Part shown: piece by piece, positions 33,730-45,290 of the stretch
Layout: every line of letters starts with the position of its first letter
Numbering within the stretch: the first letter of the stretch is position 1
DNA from: Phytophthora quininea
Lineage: Eukaryota > Oomycota > Peronosporomycetes > Peronosporales > Peronosporaceae
Assembly (NCBI GenBank): GCA_011947345.1
Contig: JAAVTG010000905.1
Span: 1-58,649 of the forward strand
Length of the DNA stretch: 58,649 nt
Reading direction: 5' to 3'
Notes under the pieces: generated by a model
What the model saw: the letters and a program-made list of their open reading frames with translations, nothing else
What the model was told of the DNA's origin: nothing
The model's database searches: none
Made by a program: the position numbers and the translations under genes

Positions 33730-35498
33730 TCAAAATTCCTCTCGGATAACGACCTGGAGTCTGTACAACGCCTCCGCTGCTGTTGGTCGATCCATCGGGT
33801 TAACTGCCACACAAGCTCGTCCTAGCTCCACCATCGCCTTCGGTCCAGCAGGAGAAAATTCGACGCTCAACTTTCCTATTGCCACATTCTGCAGGATCAA
33901 CGCATCGCCGTGCGTATTCGAGTTCGCGTACGGCATCGTGTGCACGATCAACTCCGACAGCACCACGCCGAACGAGAAAATATCCGCCTTCTCGTCGTAC
34001 TTCTCGCCCAGCATCACTTCAGGAGCCATCCATAGTGACGTCCCCACTCCCGCCGTCATCGTCTGATCCAGTCGCTCGCGAGAGATACCAAAGTCCGTCA
34101 GCTTGGCACGCATATCGCGGCTCAACAGAATGTTGCGCGACTTTAGGTCTCGGTGGATCACCGGCGGCGACAGCGAGTGCATGTACGTGAGCGCGTGGCA
34201 CACTTGCAGTGCGATGGTGGTTTTCTGTCGGTCGAACCCGACGGGATGACCGGACGACTGGTACTGGTTGAGCAGCGTGCGGAGGTCACCACCGTCCATG
34301 AACTCCATCACCACACACAGATCCGTAAGAGAGTCCCAAGCCACGCCAAGGAACGTGACGATGCTCGGGTGCTCCATTGCGGCGGTAGTCTTCACCTCAG
34401 CCAGGAACGCGTTCACGTGAGGAATACTTTTTCGGGTTTCAGGTGGCAGCATTTTGATGGCGACTTGCTGGTCATTGAAGACGCCCGTGTAGACCTCACC
34501 GTAAGCGCCACGGTTAATGAGCCTTTGGACTCGCACTTTATCTCTTGGGATTCTTGCAGCAGTGATCACATCGTCGTCCCACAATCCGACTTGACCCCGC
34601 AGTGCTCCTTGTAGAGAAGTGGACTGTAGACTTCCAGTCTCTTGTTGATCTGACGGTGAAGGTCTGTACACATGTGCTCGTGGGTCAAGATATCGTGGAG
34701 TATCAGTGCTCAAGTCTTTCCCCTGTGCTTTCTCCTTCGCATGATAATCGCAAGAACGAGAGCCACGACGGCAACAGCTCCCACCACGATGCCAATGATT
34801 GCTCCTGCCTTCAAGCCCGAACTATCAGTGGCCGCACCTGTAGCTCCACTCGCCCCCGTTCCTTTAGATCCACTAGCGCTATCAGAACTCCCTGCAGATT
34901 TACTACTGCCACTTCCAACGACCGCAGTGGAGTCATCGCTTCGGAAAATCACGTAGCCGTCGGTCACCACTCCGGTGCTTGTCTCTACAATCACATTAAC
35001 GGCAGTGCACTCGTCGTACGACGCCGTAATGGAGCGATACCTCTCTGCTGATGAGCACACGTCGTCGTAGAAATACTCCACCGTGACCGAATTGCTTGAA
35101 TTCGTGATATACCGATAGACCGGCATGGAGTAATATTTCTGCCGCACACTTAAGCAGCCATCAGTGATGAGAGGTTCCGCTTCCACGTACGAGAGCTCGG
35201 TGCAGTCGCTGTCGTTGTAAAACTCCTCAATGAGGTATCCGTTGCTTGTATTGCTGTAGATTTGAGCGACGTCGGTTTGGAAGTCGGTGGTGCAGTGGGC
35301 GGAGTTCATGGAGCCTTGATAGACGACACTGTTGACGCATTCCTGAGCACCGCAGGAGGCGTTGGCCTCGATATATAGCGAAGTAGGGGTGTCGGCACAC
35401 GCAGTCTCATTGTCGCTGTAGAACGTCGTGACCTGGTACCTCTGCGCTGCGGCGCTGCATACGCACAGAGTTAGCACCAGGAACCGCAGCAGAGTCAT
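33730..35498 (-). CDS. receptor-like TKL-type protein kinase, one frame break
   Basis: From the ATG at 35498 a signal peptide (MTLLRFLVLTLCVCSAAAQ) leads to a Cys- and Asn-rich ectodomain of about 190 residues with several N-glycosylation sites. A Ser/Gly-rich stalk precedes one transmembrane helix (AGAIIGIVVGAVAVVALVLA) and a basic stop-transfer RRRKHRGK. The kinase part has LINRGAYGEVYTG, VAIKML (ATP-binding Lys), VIHRDLKSRNILL (HRD), LTDFGISRE (DFG) and APEVMLGEKYDEKADIFSFG, all intact; the fold is TKL-like and ends at 33730. The frame shifts by one base right after RGK at about 34712, where GGGG and AAA runs meet. Ligand unknown. Related ectodomain debris lies at 29.6-33.4 kb. Confidence 0.88.
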
Positions 35499-35698
35499 CA
35501 CTTAAAGAGGAAGAAACGAAAGTGAATTTGTTCGGACGGACGGTATAGGTACAGTCAGTTGATTCCTGATATCCACCAGACCTTGAAGCCTTCACCCGAA
35601 AATCTGTGGACACACAGTGCAAGCTTCAGCATGGACTACCACTTGACATTTTTATCTGTTGTACGAACTGCTATGGGTTGCTCATCTTGGTCTCTGGT

Positions 35699-36342
35699 CT
35701 ACAGTTCGTCGCTCGGGCGGATGATTTTGAGCAGCTCGACGTCGAACACGAGCGTGGCCTTGCCGGGGATCTTGGGGGCGATCCACGGTCGCCGTACGCC
35801 AGGTCCGACGGGATCGTCAGGCGACGCTTCTCTCTGCAGAATCAACAACAAATTGTCAACCAATAGCTCAAGATTCCTCTTCAACTGCTCAGCCACCTAC
35901 CTGATGCACATGTCCACAAGGCTGCAGACAAAAGAATATTATAAGCAATGACAGGAATAAGAAATGAGTAGGCGTCATGGCAAGGCAAGATCAAGAAACT
36001 TCAGCACCGTACCCTCGGTCCCAGCCCTGTTCAAACACACAGAGAGGTTAGCTGCTGGTAAGTAAACATAATAATAGTAGTTATGTATTACCTTGATGAC
36101 GCGGCCAGCGCCGAGAGGGAACTCGAAGGGCTGGTTGCGGTCCAGACTCGAGTCGAACTTGGAGCCGTCCTTGCGCAGCGTGCCCGTGTAGTGCATGGAC
36201 AGCGTGTCGCCCAGCTGGCTCTTCTTGGGGCATTCCTCAGGACGGAACTTGACGCCGATGCGCAGCTGCGCATCCGGGGAAGGTCGTCCTTGGCCTGCAC
36301 AGCCGCCACGAGCGCCGCCACGAGAATTGCCGTCCACTTCAT
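35699..36342 (-). CDS. FKBP2: FKBP2-type ER peptidyl-prolyl isomerase, four exons
   Basis: Secreted FKBP with N-terminal signal peptide ([17 protein letters not shown]), domain start [47 protein letters not shown], and C-terminus [20 protein letters not shown], where SDEL is an ER-retrieval signal. Exons by splice sites and homology: 36342-36092, 36026-36013 (14 nt, GWDRG), 35921-35901 (21 nt, LVDMCI) and 35833-35699; all introns have GT/AG ends and the small exons restore phase exactly, as human FKBP2 has GWDQGLLGMCEGEKRKL here. Two single-base shifts remain: one after the signal peptide near 36285 and one at a CCCCC run near 35780. It probably helps protein folding in the ER. Confidence 0.85.
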
Positions 36343-36509
36343 GAGCTCTTGGCGAGTTTTTCAATAGTGAAGGTGACGTGGCAAGCTGTTTTTAGAGACA
36401 GGTGTTTGTATTGGAATATGTCGTTATTGACGTCTCTTTGTGTGTAACTTGCATGTTTTGCGTGCCGTTAGTGACTTTACGCTTTTCCGTGCGATCTTGA
36501 AGAGTTACG

Positions 36510-38223
36510 ATGGCTTGGCCATGGATTGAAGAGTTTGCTCAAGCAGTGGAAAATAATGCAGGTAAAGTGTATTAGAACAGAATCAATCAATTTTGCTGTC
36601 TTGATAATGGATGCCTTGTAGTGGAGTTGGGGTCTGCTGAAGGCCGAGGACAAGCAGCGAACAAGATCTGCTCCATTCTGGTCGAAGCGACGGCGCTGAA
36701 AGCTGCTACCAACGAACAGAATGAAGGTTTAAATATTGGTGCTTTGTTGCATCAATTGAACACAAACTAAGGGGCTGCTGAAACAGCAATATTCCAACTG
36801 CTGAGTGACTGCCGAGTGTTCATGCGTGACCGTCGGGGCATCGACCGTTTGTTGACAGTCGAGGTAGGAACATGAATTGATTTATTGTTTAGTGCCGTTC
36901 GTGCTGAGTTGACTCTGCATAGACTCTAGATGGTTTTCTGCAGTTGAGCGAGCGAGAGTTTTGGGCTGATAGCGTCCGAGCAGAGGCACTGAAGTGTATG
37001 ATTAACTCCGTGTACTCGAGACCGGAATTCGTGACGGATACGCTTGTGTCGATGAAATTCGCGAGTCGACTGCTGGAGCTTGCAAGACACGAAGGCCCTG
37101 CAACAACACACTGGCTCGTCTGGAAGGTGCTGCTTGTGGCTTGTGAAGCGCCAGATGTGCCCAAATTCCTGTGCAATTCGCATGAGGCCTGGGAGTTGCT
37201 TTATTCGGTAAGAAACTGCTATTTGCAAGCTTTCTGTGCAAGAACTAATTTTTGCATTTTTGCAGACGCTCTTTTACGCTTTTCAAGGCGGAGATCAATC
37301 AGGAATCGTCGTGGGAGACCGCTCGACGCTGATGATCGACATGATCAAATTGATTTCTGTGCTGGTGAATGAGATGCAGTGGACTGGAGAGCAGGAGAAG
37401 TTGCAGCCCGAGATCTTCGAGACGATCCACCAGTACGCTGAGATTTCTTGTGGTATCAGACTCCATTCTAACTTTTATTTATCTTGATCACTACACCAGG
37501 CTTGGAGGCTTGCTGGTGGAGATCCTTGGGTTTCAGCATCCACATGTTTCGCCGTTGAACACTGCGCTGGTCAATTTGAAAAACAAAGCGATGGAGGTGT
37601 TCATGTTTTTACCGGGGCCTCTTCTGGCGGCTTTCATTCTACAGCAAGGTGGCGATGACAAATCGATGCTGGTTCCAGTGATCAACCACCTCCACTCAAT
37701 GTTGTTGGTGGTCCGTGTCGAGAAGACAAGGTATTTGAAAAGTGACTGCTAGAGGTCTCTATATTTCCACTAACGTCTTGTGCTCAGACCACTCAATGAA
37801 ATGCTGCAGACTTTGATTATGTGCCACAATCTCACGAGGACAAACGATCCGCGCATCGTGGCAAGCTTCAAAGACGCCATTCTACCTTCCGAGTCCAGTG
37901 CCGACAAGACGAACACCACTTTTACTTCAAGCATTTGAAGTTCTTCCTCACATGCCTCAACACTGATGTCAGACGCTATACAGCGGAGTGGTTGTTCTTG
38001 TTGTGCGACGAAAATGGTACGCAAGCATTATTTTTTCAATTTCGTTGCTTGTTGTCGGGGCCGTCTAAGTTCTTGTCAAAATCGCTAACATATCTCCGCC
38101 CCTCAATAAAATAATAACGCTAACCAACTACATCATCTTTCGGTATCGCAGCGAAGGTTTACACGCACCACACAGGAGTGGGGAACGCGATCGGTCTGCT
38201 GCGCACGAAAGGTCTCGCGTAGT
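36510..38223 (+). CDS. RIC8: RIC8/synembryn, G-alpha chaperone and exchange factor, multi-exon
   Basis: Armadillo-repeat protein that folds and activates heterotrimeric G-alpha subunits. The ATG at 36510 gives MAWPWIEEFAQAVENN. Introns have GT/AG ends: after AATGCAG (36560), after AATGAAG (36726), after GTCGAG (36863; CAG at 36943), after TTATTCG (37208; CAG at 37265), near 37450-37499, after ACAAG (37731; CAG at 37788) and after GAAAATG (38016). Protein-like segments include EALKCMINSVYSRPEFVTD, LIDMIKLISVLVNEM and NLKNKAMEVFMFLPGPLLAA. The last exon, KVYTHHTGVGNAIGLLRTKG, matches the animal Ric-8 ending (YTGYGNAAGLL). The 37450 intron junction does not fit in phase, so there may be an indel. 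It stops at 38223, 24 bases from the 3' end of the opposite TPS gene. Confidence 0.8.
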
Positions 38224-38247
38224 CAATTGGCCAGCGATAGATACTCG

Positions 38248-41200
38248 TTAGGCATCACCGTAGTTGCCCATCGACAGCATCCGTTGTTTGCGAATGTGGC
38301 TGCTCATACCCATCTCTTGTAAGAGCTGGAATAAATCTCCAGAGTTCTTGATGTAGTATGGCGCTTGGGACAACTTGCGACCCAGCGTGCAGACAAACGT
38401 GTTGACTGGGAAGCGATAGCGTCCGTCCTCAACCTCATCCGTGTCAACTGTCACCGACGTCGTTTGACTAACTGGAGCCTTGACGTCCGCCGATGGACCT
38501 TCCTCAGTCTCAACACGAGGTCTTTCTAAGTTGTCGTTAACCTGCCTATTGCCATCGCCGCTTGGAGCTAATACGCTGTCTCCAAGCGTGTCCACTTCTA
38601 CTGTAGCTGAGGGCTTCTCCTGGGCTTGTGGAGGGCTGCCAGTCAATGACGTTCGCCCTTCTGACGACGCCAGTGAGAAGCTACTCTGCGCTCTAGTCCC
38701 GTCCTCTAGTTTCGCCTGTGCATTTGGGGGACATGCCAGTGCCCTGCTTGCAGCCGGTGTGTCCGGCAGTCTGTGGATGCCGAAGTTGTCACCATACGTA
38801 CCTTTCATCGCCTTGAATAACGCAGCAGACGGCGGGAAGTCGCGGAGAGGCGTGAACTTGCTCTTCTCGGTGACTTCATCTCGTCGGGCATTTGACTGTC
38901 GGTTCAGCACAGCAACCGGGAACATGTGTGCTGTACCGTCAGAGATAGAAGGCGTCATGAAGGGGGTCAGCTTGGTAATGTTCTCGCCCAGCATTAAAAA
39001 CTCTGATTCACTAGGACGCGCAAGCGCAGCTGCTGCCATGCCACTTCGTTCTCCTGATGACCCGCCAGCGAGCGAAGATGAACTGCCGTCTCTTCTTAAC
39101 AATCGTCGGAAGGCATTGTACGACATGTCGTCACTAATATCACCGAAACTTGACGATCCTACCACGCCCTCAATAGCGTTCCCGACAGGATCTTGGACCA
39201 AACTAGACCGACCGTGAAGTCGACGACTGAAAATGGGAGACGACGGATCGCTAAGCTCTGCTACAGGAGCCATAAACGTTTCTTGTTGGGTCTCGGATAA
39301 ATCGGCGAACTCGTCCTTCTCTAGCTGTCGACCGTAAGCTTCCAAATCAATTGGCGGCGGCACGAGGAATGCAAACAAATCCTCATCAGTTCGGTCGTCT
39401 CCTGAAGCAATCACCAGCACAAAATCAACCGCTTGTTTATCGTCATTCATTGGAATGTCGTCCATGGTAAAGCCCACAGATTCTTTTCTGTCCGAAGGCA
39501 CAAATTCGATTTCTTCCTCGGAGAACTTTTGCTCTTCGAAGACAAGTGCCCCCAAGTCAACACCATCTTGAAAGCCGCGTGCCTTCGCTAACGGCGAAGA
39601 CGAAGGGGAGGAGGGTTTACAGGCTCTCCGAAGTACTCGGTCGTCGCTGGATCTTCATCTGGAAACAAAACAAACCAGTTCATAAACTCCCAAATGCGCT
39701 CAAACAGCGTCGCTTTGCTGACTTTTTGCGGCCGAATCTCTAAGTAGCGATTTCCTGGGCACACCGATACTGGCAATGATCGTGTGATCTCACGCAGAGA
39801 GACCAACAGCTCGCTGGCTTGCCATAGTCCATGGTCTAGATCGCAATCACGGTAGTGCCACGCCACAGAGCTCTCTTTCCGCTCGATATACGCGCCTGGA
39901 GTGCGCTCTGTGTAATACTCCAGCAGAGGAACGACATGTTCCCACCAGCTCATATCCATATTAGGCACCATACAGTGCCAATGCTCGTGTTCACCGACCC
40001 ATTTCACATACACGCCATACTCAGCAGCAAGCACGAGGTTCCCTGACAATCCAGCAAACCATTGCTCACATACCGAGGTGCTGCGTGCGCTAACCAGCAC
40101 CACTGTATTCCTAGGGTCCTTTGTTAACATAGACAACTGCCAAATAAGTTCTTGAGGCGGGTAAGCTAGCTCTGGAATGGAAGCCTCCGCAGCGAGCACG
40201 CCCTCGTAGTTGATAAAGATCAGCCGACGGGACGAGCGGGAATACGCAGAAGTCATATCCCGACGGCTTAATTCGCGGCCTGACACTGATAAAGCATTGT
40301 CCTCGCTGCACTCATGAAGCTGTTCCAGGAAATTCTCCGCCCAGTGTCGCGACGTGAAAGAGCTCACGTAGCTGTACATATGCTGGTGAGCACGCATGGC
40401 CTCGTCGTTGTCTTGTAGAGCTTCTTGTAGCGCGTCTGTCAACTCTTCAGTATTCCATGGGTTTACCAGCCGCGCTCCGCCTAAACATTGCGCACAACCA
40501 GCGAATTCGCTCAAAACCACACGCGCGAGCTTGTCTGTCGCCTCACGACAAACGACATACCCGAAAGGAACAGTGTTCATACCGTCTCGGACAGGAGTAA
40601 TCACCAACGCATCCGCCATCGCGTACAGCGCGATCAACGCTTCCACTGAAATCTCTTTATTCAAATACTGCACTGGGCCTTCTGTGCCGATGTCTTGCAA
40701 TTTGCTGTTGATGCGGGAGACAAGCGACTCGACCTGCGCCTCCAGCGCCGACTCAAATACTGCCGTCGTACCTGTAACAATCTGCAGAAACACCACCTCC
40801 TTCGCAAGCTCGGGCTTCTGTATGAACAGCTCCTCCACCGCCAGTAATTTGTGCACCAGTCCTTTCGTTTGGTCGAGTTGGTCCACCCCTAAGATCACTT
40901 TTCTATCATCAAATTGGTTCTCCAGCTGCTTCATCTGCTCCTGCACCGCGTCCGACTGCACCATCGCCCTGTACTTGTCGGCGTCAATCCCCACGGGGCA
41001 AATTGTCACTCGCGCAAAGTGGCCGTTAAAATCAACGCCCTTATGACTACTCTCCAGTCCTAATAGTCGCACACAGGCGCTTTGAAAATGTCGAGCATAC
41101 TCATACGTCTGGAATCCTATCAGATCCGCGCCGAGAATCCCCGTCAAGATTTCCTCGCGGTAGTTGAGTATCCGATACAACTCCGCCGACGGGAATGGGA

Positions 41201-41933
41201 TGTGCATGAAATACCCGAGACAAACGTTGTCATTGGGGAATAAATTCTGCACCATTTGCGGCACCAACGTCAAGTGGTAGCCCTGGATCCAGACCAAGTC
41301 TCCTTCTTCATACACTTCCTGCACTGCATCGGCAAAGGCCTGATTGGCCGCAACATACGCCTGCCACATCTTCTCCATGCTGCGCTCATCTTCCTGTCCT
41401 GCTTCCATCGTCTCGTGCGTAATAATTTGATCGTCGGTTGTCGGTGGACACGAGTGGAATAATGGCCACATGACCGTCTTGCAGTAGCCTTGATAATACA
41501 ATTTCTCCCGTTTCTCGTCTAGAAACACCGGGTAGTAGTTGCGGTCTTGCAGCAGTTGTTCTTTTAGAGTATTCTGCTCGCTAGGCTCGATTTCTCCGTG
41601 CACGGAGCCAATCCAAACGCAGTCATAGCTCTCATGGAGACTCTGAAAGATCTCCATGGCGCCGTTGAGACTGGCGCTGTCCGGGAACTCGGCGCGCCAC
41701 TGGGACTGCGCGTCCTCCGACACCAGCCAGAAGGGCAGCGTGCGCGTCACCAGCAGCACGCGGCCGCGTCGCTTGCCGCTCTTGGGGCCACCGTCGTCGT
41801 CGGTTGCAGTGTCGTCGCCGCTCTCCTGCTCGGCCTTGACGCGCTTCTCGCGCACCTGGTTGAGCTTGCTGTAGAGCGCCGACAGCTCGCGCAGCAGTGC
41901 CGCCTCGCGCTCCTGGAAGCTCGCGCCCTCCAT
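38248..41933 (-). CDS. TPS: trehalose-6-phosphate synthase with fused phosphatase domain, altered catalytic residues
   Basis: The ATG at 41933 starts MEGASFQEREAALLRELSAL, a predicted coiled coil. The GT20 synthase domain follows: WIGSVHGEIEP, VWIQGYHLTLVPQMV, FMHIPFPSAELYRIL, LIGFQTYEYARHF, ILGVDQLDQTKGLVHKL, ADALVITPVRDGMNTVPFGY. A HAD-type phosphatase domain comes next with LIFINYEGVLA (motif I), VVLVSARS, and much later IASGDDRTDEDLFAFL (motif III/IV). A one-base shift near 39600 divides the phosphatase domain; the second part runs from about 39600 to 38248 and includes a long Ser/Pro-rich insert. The synthase arginine of GVDRLDYTKG is Gln here and the phosphatase DxDG is NYEG, so both activities are doubtful. 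Family sure, activity not. Confidence 0.88.
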
Positions 41934-42100
41934 GGCCACGTGGATAATGGGCGGGAAGAATGGCTGGTCGATCGGGGACGAGGCGGCCAACGGGCAGGTA
42001 CAGTACCAAGCTTTTTCTATAAGTTTTAACTGTTTTATACCCGACTGCAATGGCAGCTTATATTATCTAAAGAAAATACTAAGGACTAGTGGACCGACGA

Positions 42101-42787
42101 TCACATTTGCGAGACGAGGTAGTAGAACATGAGCATCATGAGCATGACGAGCGAGGCGCCGAGCAACGAGAAGAGCAGTTTGCGCTGGCGTTTCCGACGC
42201 AGTTCCTCGAGCTCCTCGACCAGCAGGACGGTCGGGATGAGCTCCAGGTCGGGCCGCACCTGGTACAGCGCCGCCTTCTCCTCGATGGTGAGGCGACGCG
42301 GCATGCAGCGCGCCGAGCAGATCCCGTCAGTCTTGTCGTCCTCGTCGTCGCTCACGTCCAAAGCAAACTCGACCGAAACCTGCTTCTTGATGCTGCGGCA
42401 GGACGGAATGCGCAGGATGGACTGCAGCGAGCTACCGGAGCTGCTAACGGCGGTGCAGCTGCCGTCGCTGTCGCTCTCGGTCTCGCTGTTGTGCTGGTCG
42501 GCTCTGGGGACCACTGGGATGGAGCCGTACGCTGTGGTGGAGTGGTGATGGGTGGGTTTCATCATGTAGGCGGCCTGCTGGTAGGGCGGCTGCGGGTCGG
42601 GCGTCTCGGCGCGCGAGAGCCGCGAGGTGGGGGCCTCCCCAACAGCGGGTAGACCTCCTCGCTCGAGCGCATGTGCAGGGGCAGCGTGCCGGTCATACGT
42701 GCGGCCAATTCGCTTGTGAGCACGCCTCGAGGTGCTGGCGACGGCAACCGCCGCCCCAAGATCGCATGGTACTTTTCGACCTGACAT
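42101..42787 (-). CDS. hypothetical tail-anchored membrane protein
   Basis: From ATG 42787 (MSGRKVPCDLGAAVAVAST) to a C-terminal hydrophobic helix LLFSLLGASLVMLMMLMFYYLVSQM-type segment (42105-42180) directly at the end: a tail anchor that would face its soluble part to the cytosol. The middle has a Ser-rich stretch, PSCRSIKKQVSVEFALDVSD, and a basic/acidic helix PDLELIPTVLLVEELEELRR. In the first third a different frame (MTGTLPLHMRSSEEVYPLLG, 42620-42700) looks more protein-like, so two compensating shifts are possible. Similar to no family I can name. It lies divergently from the TPS gene's upstream region but on the same strand. Confidence 0.6.
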   Translation of the reverse strand: MSGRKVPCDLGAAVAVASTSRRAHKRIGRTYDRHAAPAHALERGGLPAVGEAPTSRLSRAETPDPQPPYQQAAYMMKPTHHHSTTAYGSIPVVPRADQHNSETESDSDGSCTAVSSSGSSLQSILRIPSCRSIKKQVSVEFALDVSDDEDDKTDGICSARCMPRRLTIEEKAALYQVRPDLELIPTVLLVEELEELRRKRQRKLLFSLLGASLVMLMMLMFYYLVSQM

Positions 42788-42835
42788 CTTTTCCAGTTTT
42801 TGCAGTTTGGACGAAAACAGAACGGAAACCCTCAA

Positions 42836-43599
42836 ATAGAGATTAGTTGAGGGTTGGAGATCGATAAAAGCATGATAAGCAGTGTTCGTGAGGGTGGAAA
42901 CAGATAGGAGAAGTATGAGAGCATTGTCTGTGGCATGTTAATGCAGTTCAAGCACGTTCGTGTTGTCTCCAGCAAGCTTGAGCAAGTCGTTGTGTTTGCC
43001 AGAAACCTCGACCAACATGCCAGATACCTCATTTAGCAGCCGTTGAGGATGCGACCTGATTACAAACTTCCGCGGAACTAGCTGGGACTCCAGAGACTGC
43101 GGGGCTGAGCTTGTTGGCTGGTAAACAGCGATACATGCTGGCATTACACTGGTGACGAAGACTGCTCTTCCAACAGATAAGACCTCGGAGAGCTCTTATC
43201 CTCACAGGCGCCGAGCGGAGCAGCTCGGGGCAACCTTCATGGCAAGTGAGCCCTCTGGCGCAGCCAGCTCACGTTGGATAGGCCTGAAAGATCGCGTGAC
43301 AACTTCAACGTCGCGAATGAACGAATGCCCGCCAGTGGATGGCCCCAGTCTTGCAAGCCATCGAGGCTGCCTTCGTGTTTGTCTGGCTCGCCTCCTCCAT
43401 CACAAGCAGACTCTGCTTGCTCACGCTGGAAGCGTTCGCCTGGATTTTAGCGTCGGTGCGAAATAACGGCTGGGGGTTGAAGTTGGACCCGCTGCGAGGA
43501 CATTTTTGCCCATGGTGTGTGCTTTCACCTGCCGCCGCTGCTTGGAGAACAAGGCTACCAAGAGGTTGGAAGTGCATGGATCAACTTGACAGTCCGCGC
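42836..43599. other. no clear gene; start of a duplicated fragment
   Basis: The plus strand has a short frame (43339-43638) with a hydrophobic stretch (AAFVFVWLASSITSRLCLL), but there is no supporting motif. It probably includes the promoter of the tail-anchored gene and the decayed 3' flank of the membrane-protein pseudogene on the minus strand. Confidence 0.3.
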
Positions 43600-45290
43600 G
43601 GCGAAAACGGAGTGCCGAGCTTTCGGTGGGACGTCTAACAGTCGCGAGAATTTGATCACTCTGACCCAGTCTGGAGCTCGATCTTGTGTTGGCCGGAGCC
43701 GCTCGAAGCGAAAAGTAAAGTCGACGCCTACGAGAGCAACAGCAGCACTAACAAAGATTTTGTTATCGCAGTATATAATCTTCCTAACACTTCCGTGTGG
43801 CCTCCTACGTCTGAAGAACGTGATGAACTGCATCTGGAGCGCTGTGCGCGTACCAAAAGGCTGCAGCGTGAACTCCAACACCACCAACGTGATCCACACG
43901 AACATTCGGCCCCGCAGCAGTTCCATCTCGGTCTCCAGCACAAACGCCAGCTGGTATATCAACGAGAAGCCGAACTTGCGCTTTAACATCGCGTGAAGCG
44001 ACAGGAAGAACAAGACTTCCGCTGAAACATACAAGAGAATGTTGCTGATATTCGTCTGCAGTTGGTCAACGGTGAGGTTTCTTGAGTGGGGTAATACTTG
44101 GCACTTGGCAGGCAAAAGAGAGTGGACGAGTAGATGATGTACAGCACGGGAATGACGCTCTCGATGTACTTCACTGGCTCGAAATATTCCACATGAAACA
44201 ACAGCTTTCGCGATCGCTGAGAAAGTTTTCCTCGATACCATCTACGGATCCATTTGGCGTAGATTTGATTAGCTTTACCGGTTGATTGTTTGTATTGCTG
44301 CCAAGAGCTGTCAACACCATCGTTTCGTGGTGGATTTCATTCACAGTGGTGAACTATTGTACGCGCCAAATTCAGCAGGATTATGACTGGGGATGTCCAC
44401 CACGACCTCGATGACTGGATGCACTGGGCCATGTGCAGTCCATTGAAAACCTCCACGGTAAAACACCACGACGGCTGGGATCGTGTCGTGGTTATCGATC
44501 GCCAGCTTGGCGACGAAATGTTTTGAACGCGAGTTTCATCATCGGGAGGGAGCAGAAGAAGTCCAAACTGCTGCCTGGGACTGCACTTTCAGAAAATAAT
44601 ATTGAACGAGACGTACGTGAAGGCCACAACCGACTGCGTCATGAGCATATAGATGTTGTTCTTGAAAGTGGCGTTGATATGGGGAAGCAAAGCCCTGAGA
44701 ATTTAATGGACACTAGCAGCAACGTGACGAGGATGGAATAGACCCCACCATGATGGTAAATGGCATCGGAACTCCCCACAATGCTGCCACCGCGATCACC
44801 GCAAGAGTGACTCCAATCCAAGTGAAACCCAAACAAGTTTACGTTATGCTAGTTCTGATGTCGAGCTGCGGATCTGAAAGAGTGACCCGATCGTTGCAGC
44901 GTTGGCAAACAGCCAAAAGCGAATCCACACCCTGTAGTTTGCTCTCCATCCGGCATCAGGTTCTTGTAGCGGCACGCACTCGATGAATACTAGAGCTGGA
45001 GTTGGAGCCAACACGCACACCAAGACCACGCGTGAAATCGACGTGCTTTCGCAATATTTATCCAGCGCTTCCACTCGATTGGAAGAGTACTGCCCAAGAC
45101 TGGAGATTCGGGCTCGGTGACGAAGGCGTTGCCATCGCTGAAGTATCCGCTTTGTATGGAAGCGGACGGTAATTTCCTGACGAGGGTCCAACCGCGTTCA
45201 AAGCCATAGGCACCAAAATAAGGCAGGTGGTTTCGACGATTCCCTCAGGAATTTGAAGAGACTTCGGTTTACGAACAGCACATCAAAACT
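43600..45290 (-). pseudogene. decayed copy of the multi-pass membrane protein
   Basis: Minus-strand fragments in several frames match the protein at 5887-7691 in the same order: ALDKYCESTSISRVVLVCVL (5' part, near 45,080), ECVPLQEPDAGWRANY, a hydrophobic stretch near 44,700 (ILVTLLLVSIKFSGLCF), FEPVKYIESVIPVLYIIYSS near 44,170, and ISNILLYVSAEVLFFLSLHA with LIYQLAFVLETEMEL near 43,950. Stops and shifts are too frequent for a working gene. It shows a dispersed family with decaying members. Confidence 0.65.

Noticed and set aside
38480..39217. Plus-strand open frame opposite TPS C-terminal part
   Set aside because: Shadow of the Ser/Pro-rich stretch of the minus-strand gene.
40396..41046. Plus-strand Ser/Thr-rich frame opposite TPS
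   Set aside because: Antisense shadow of the conserved synthase domain.
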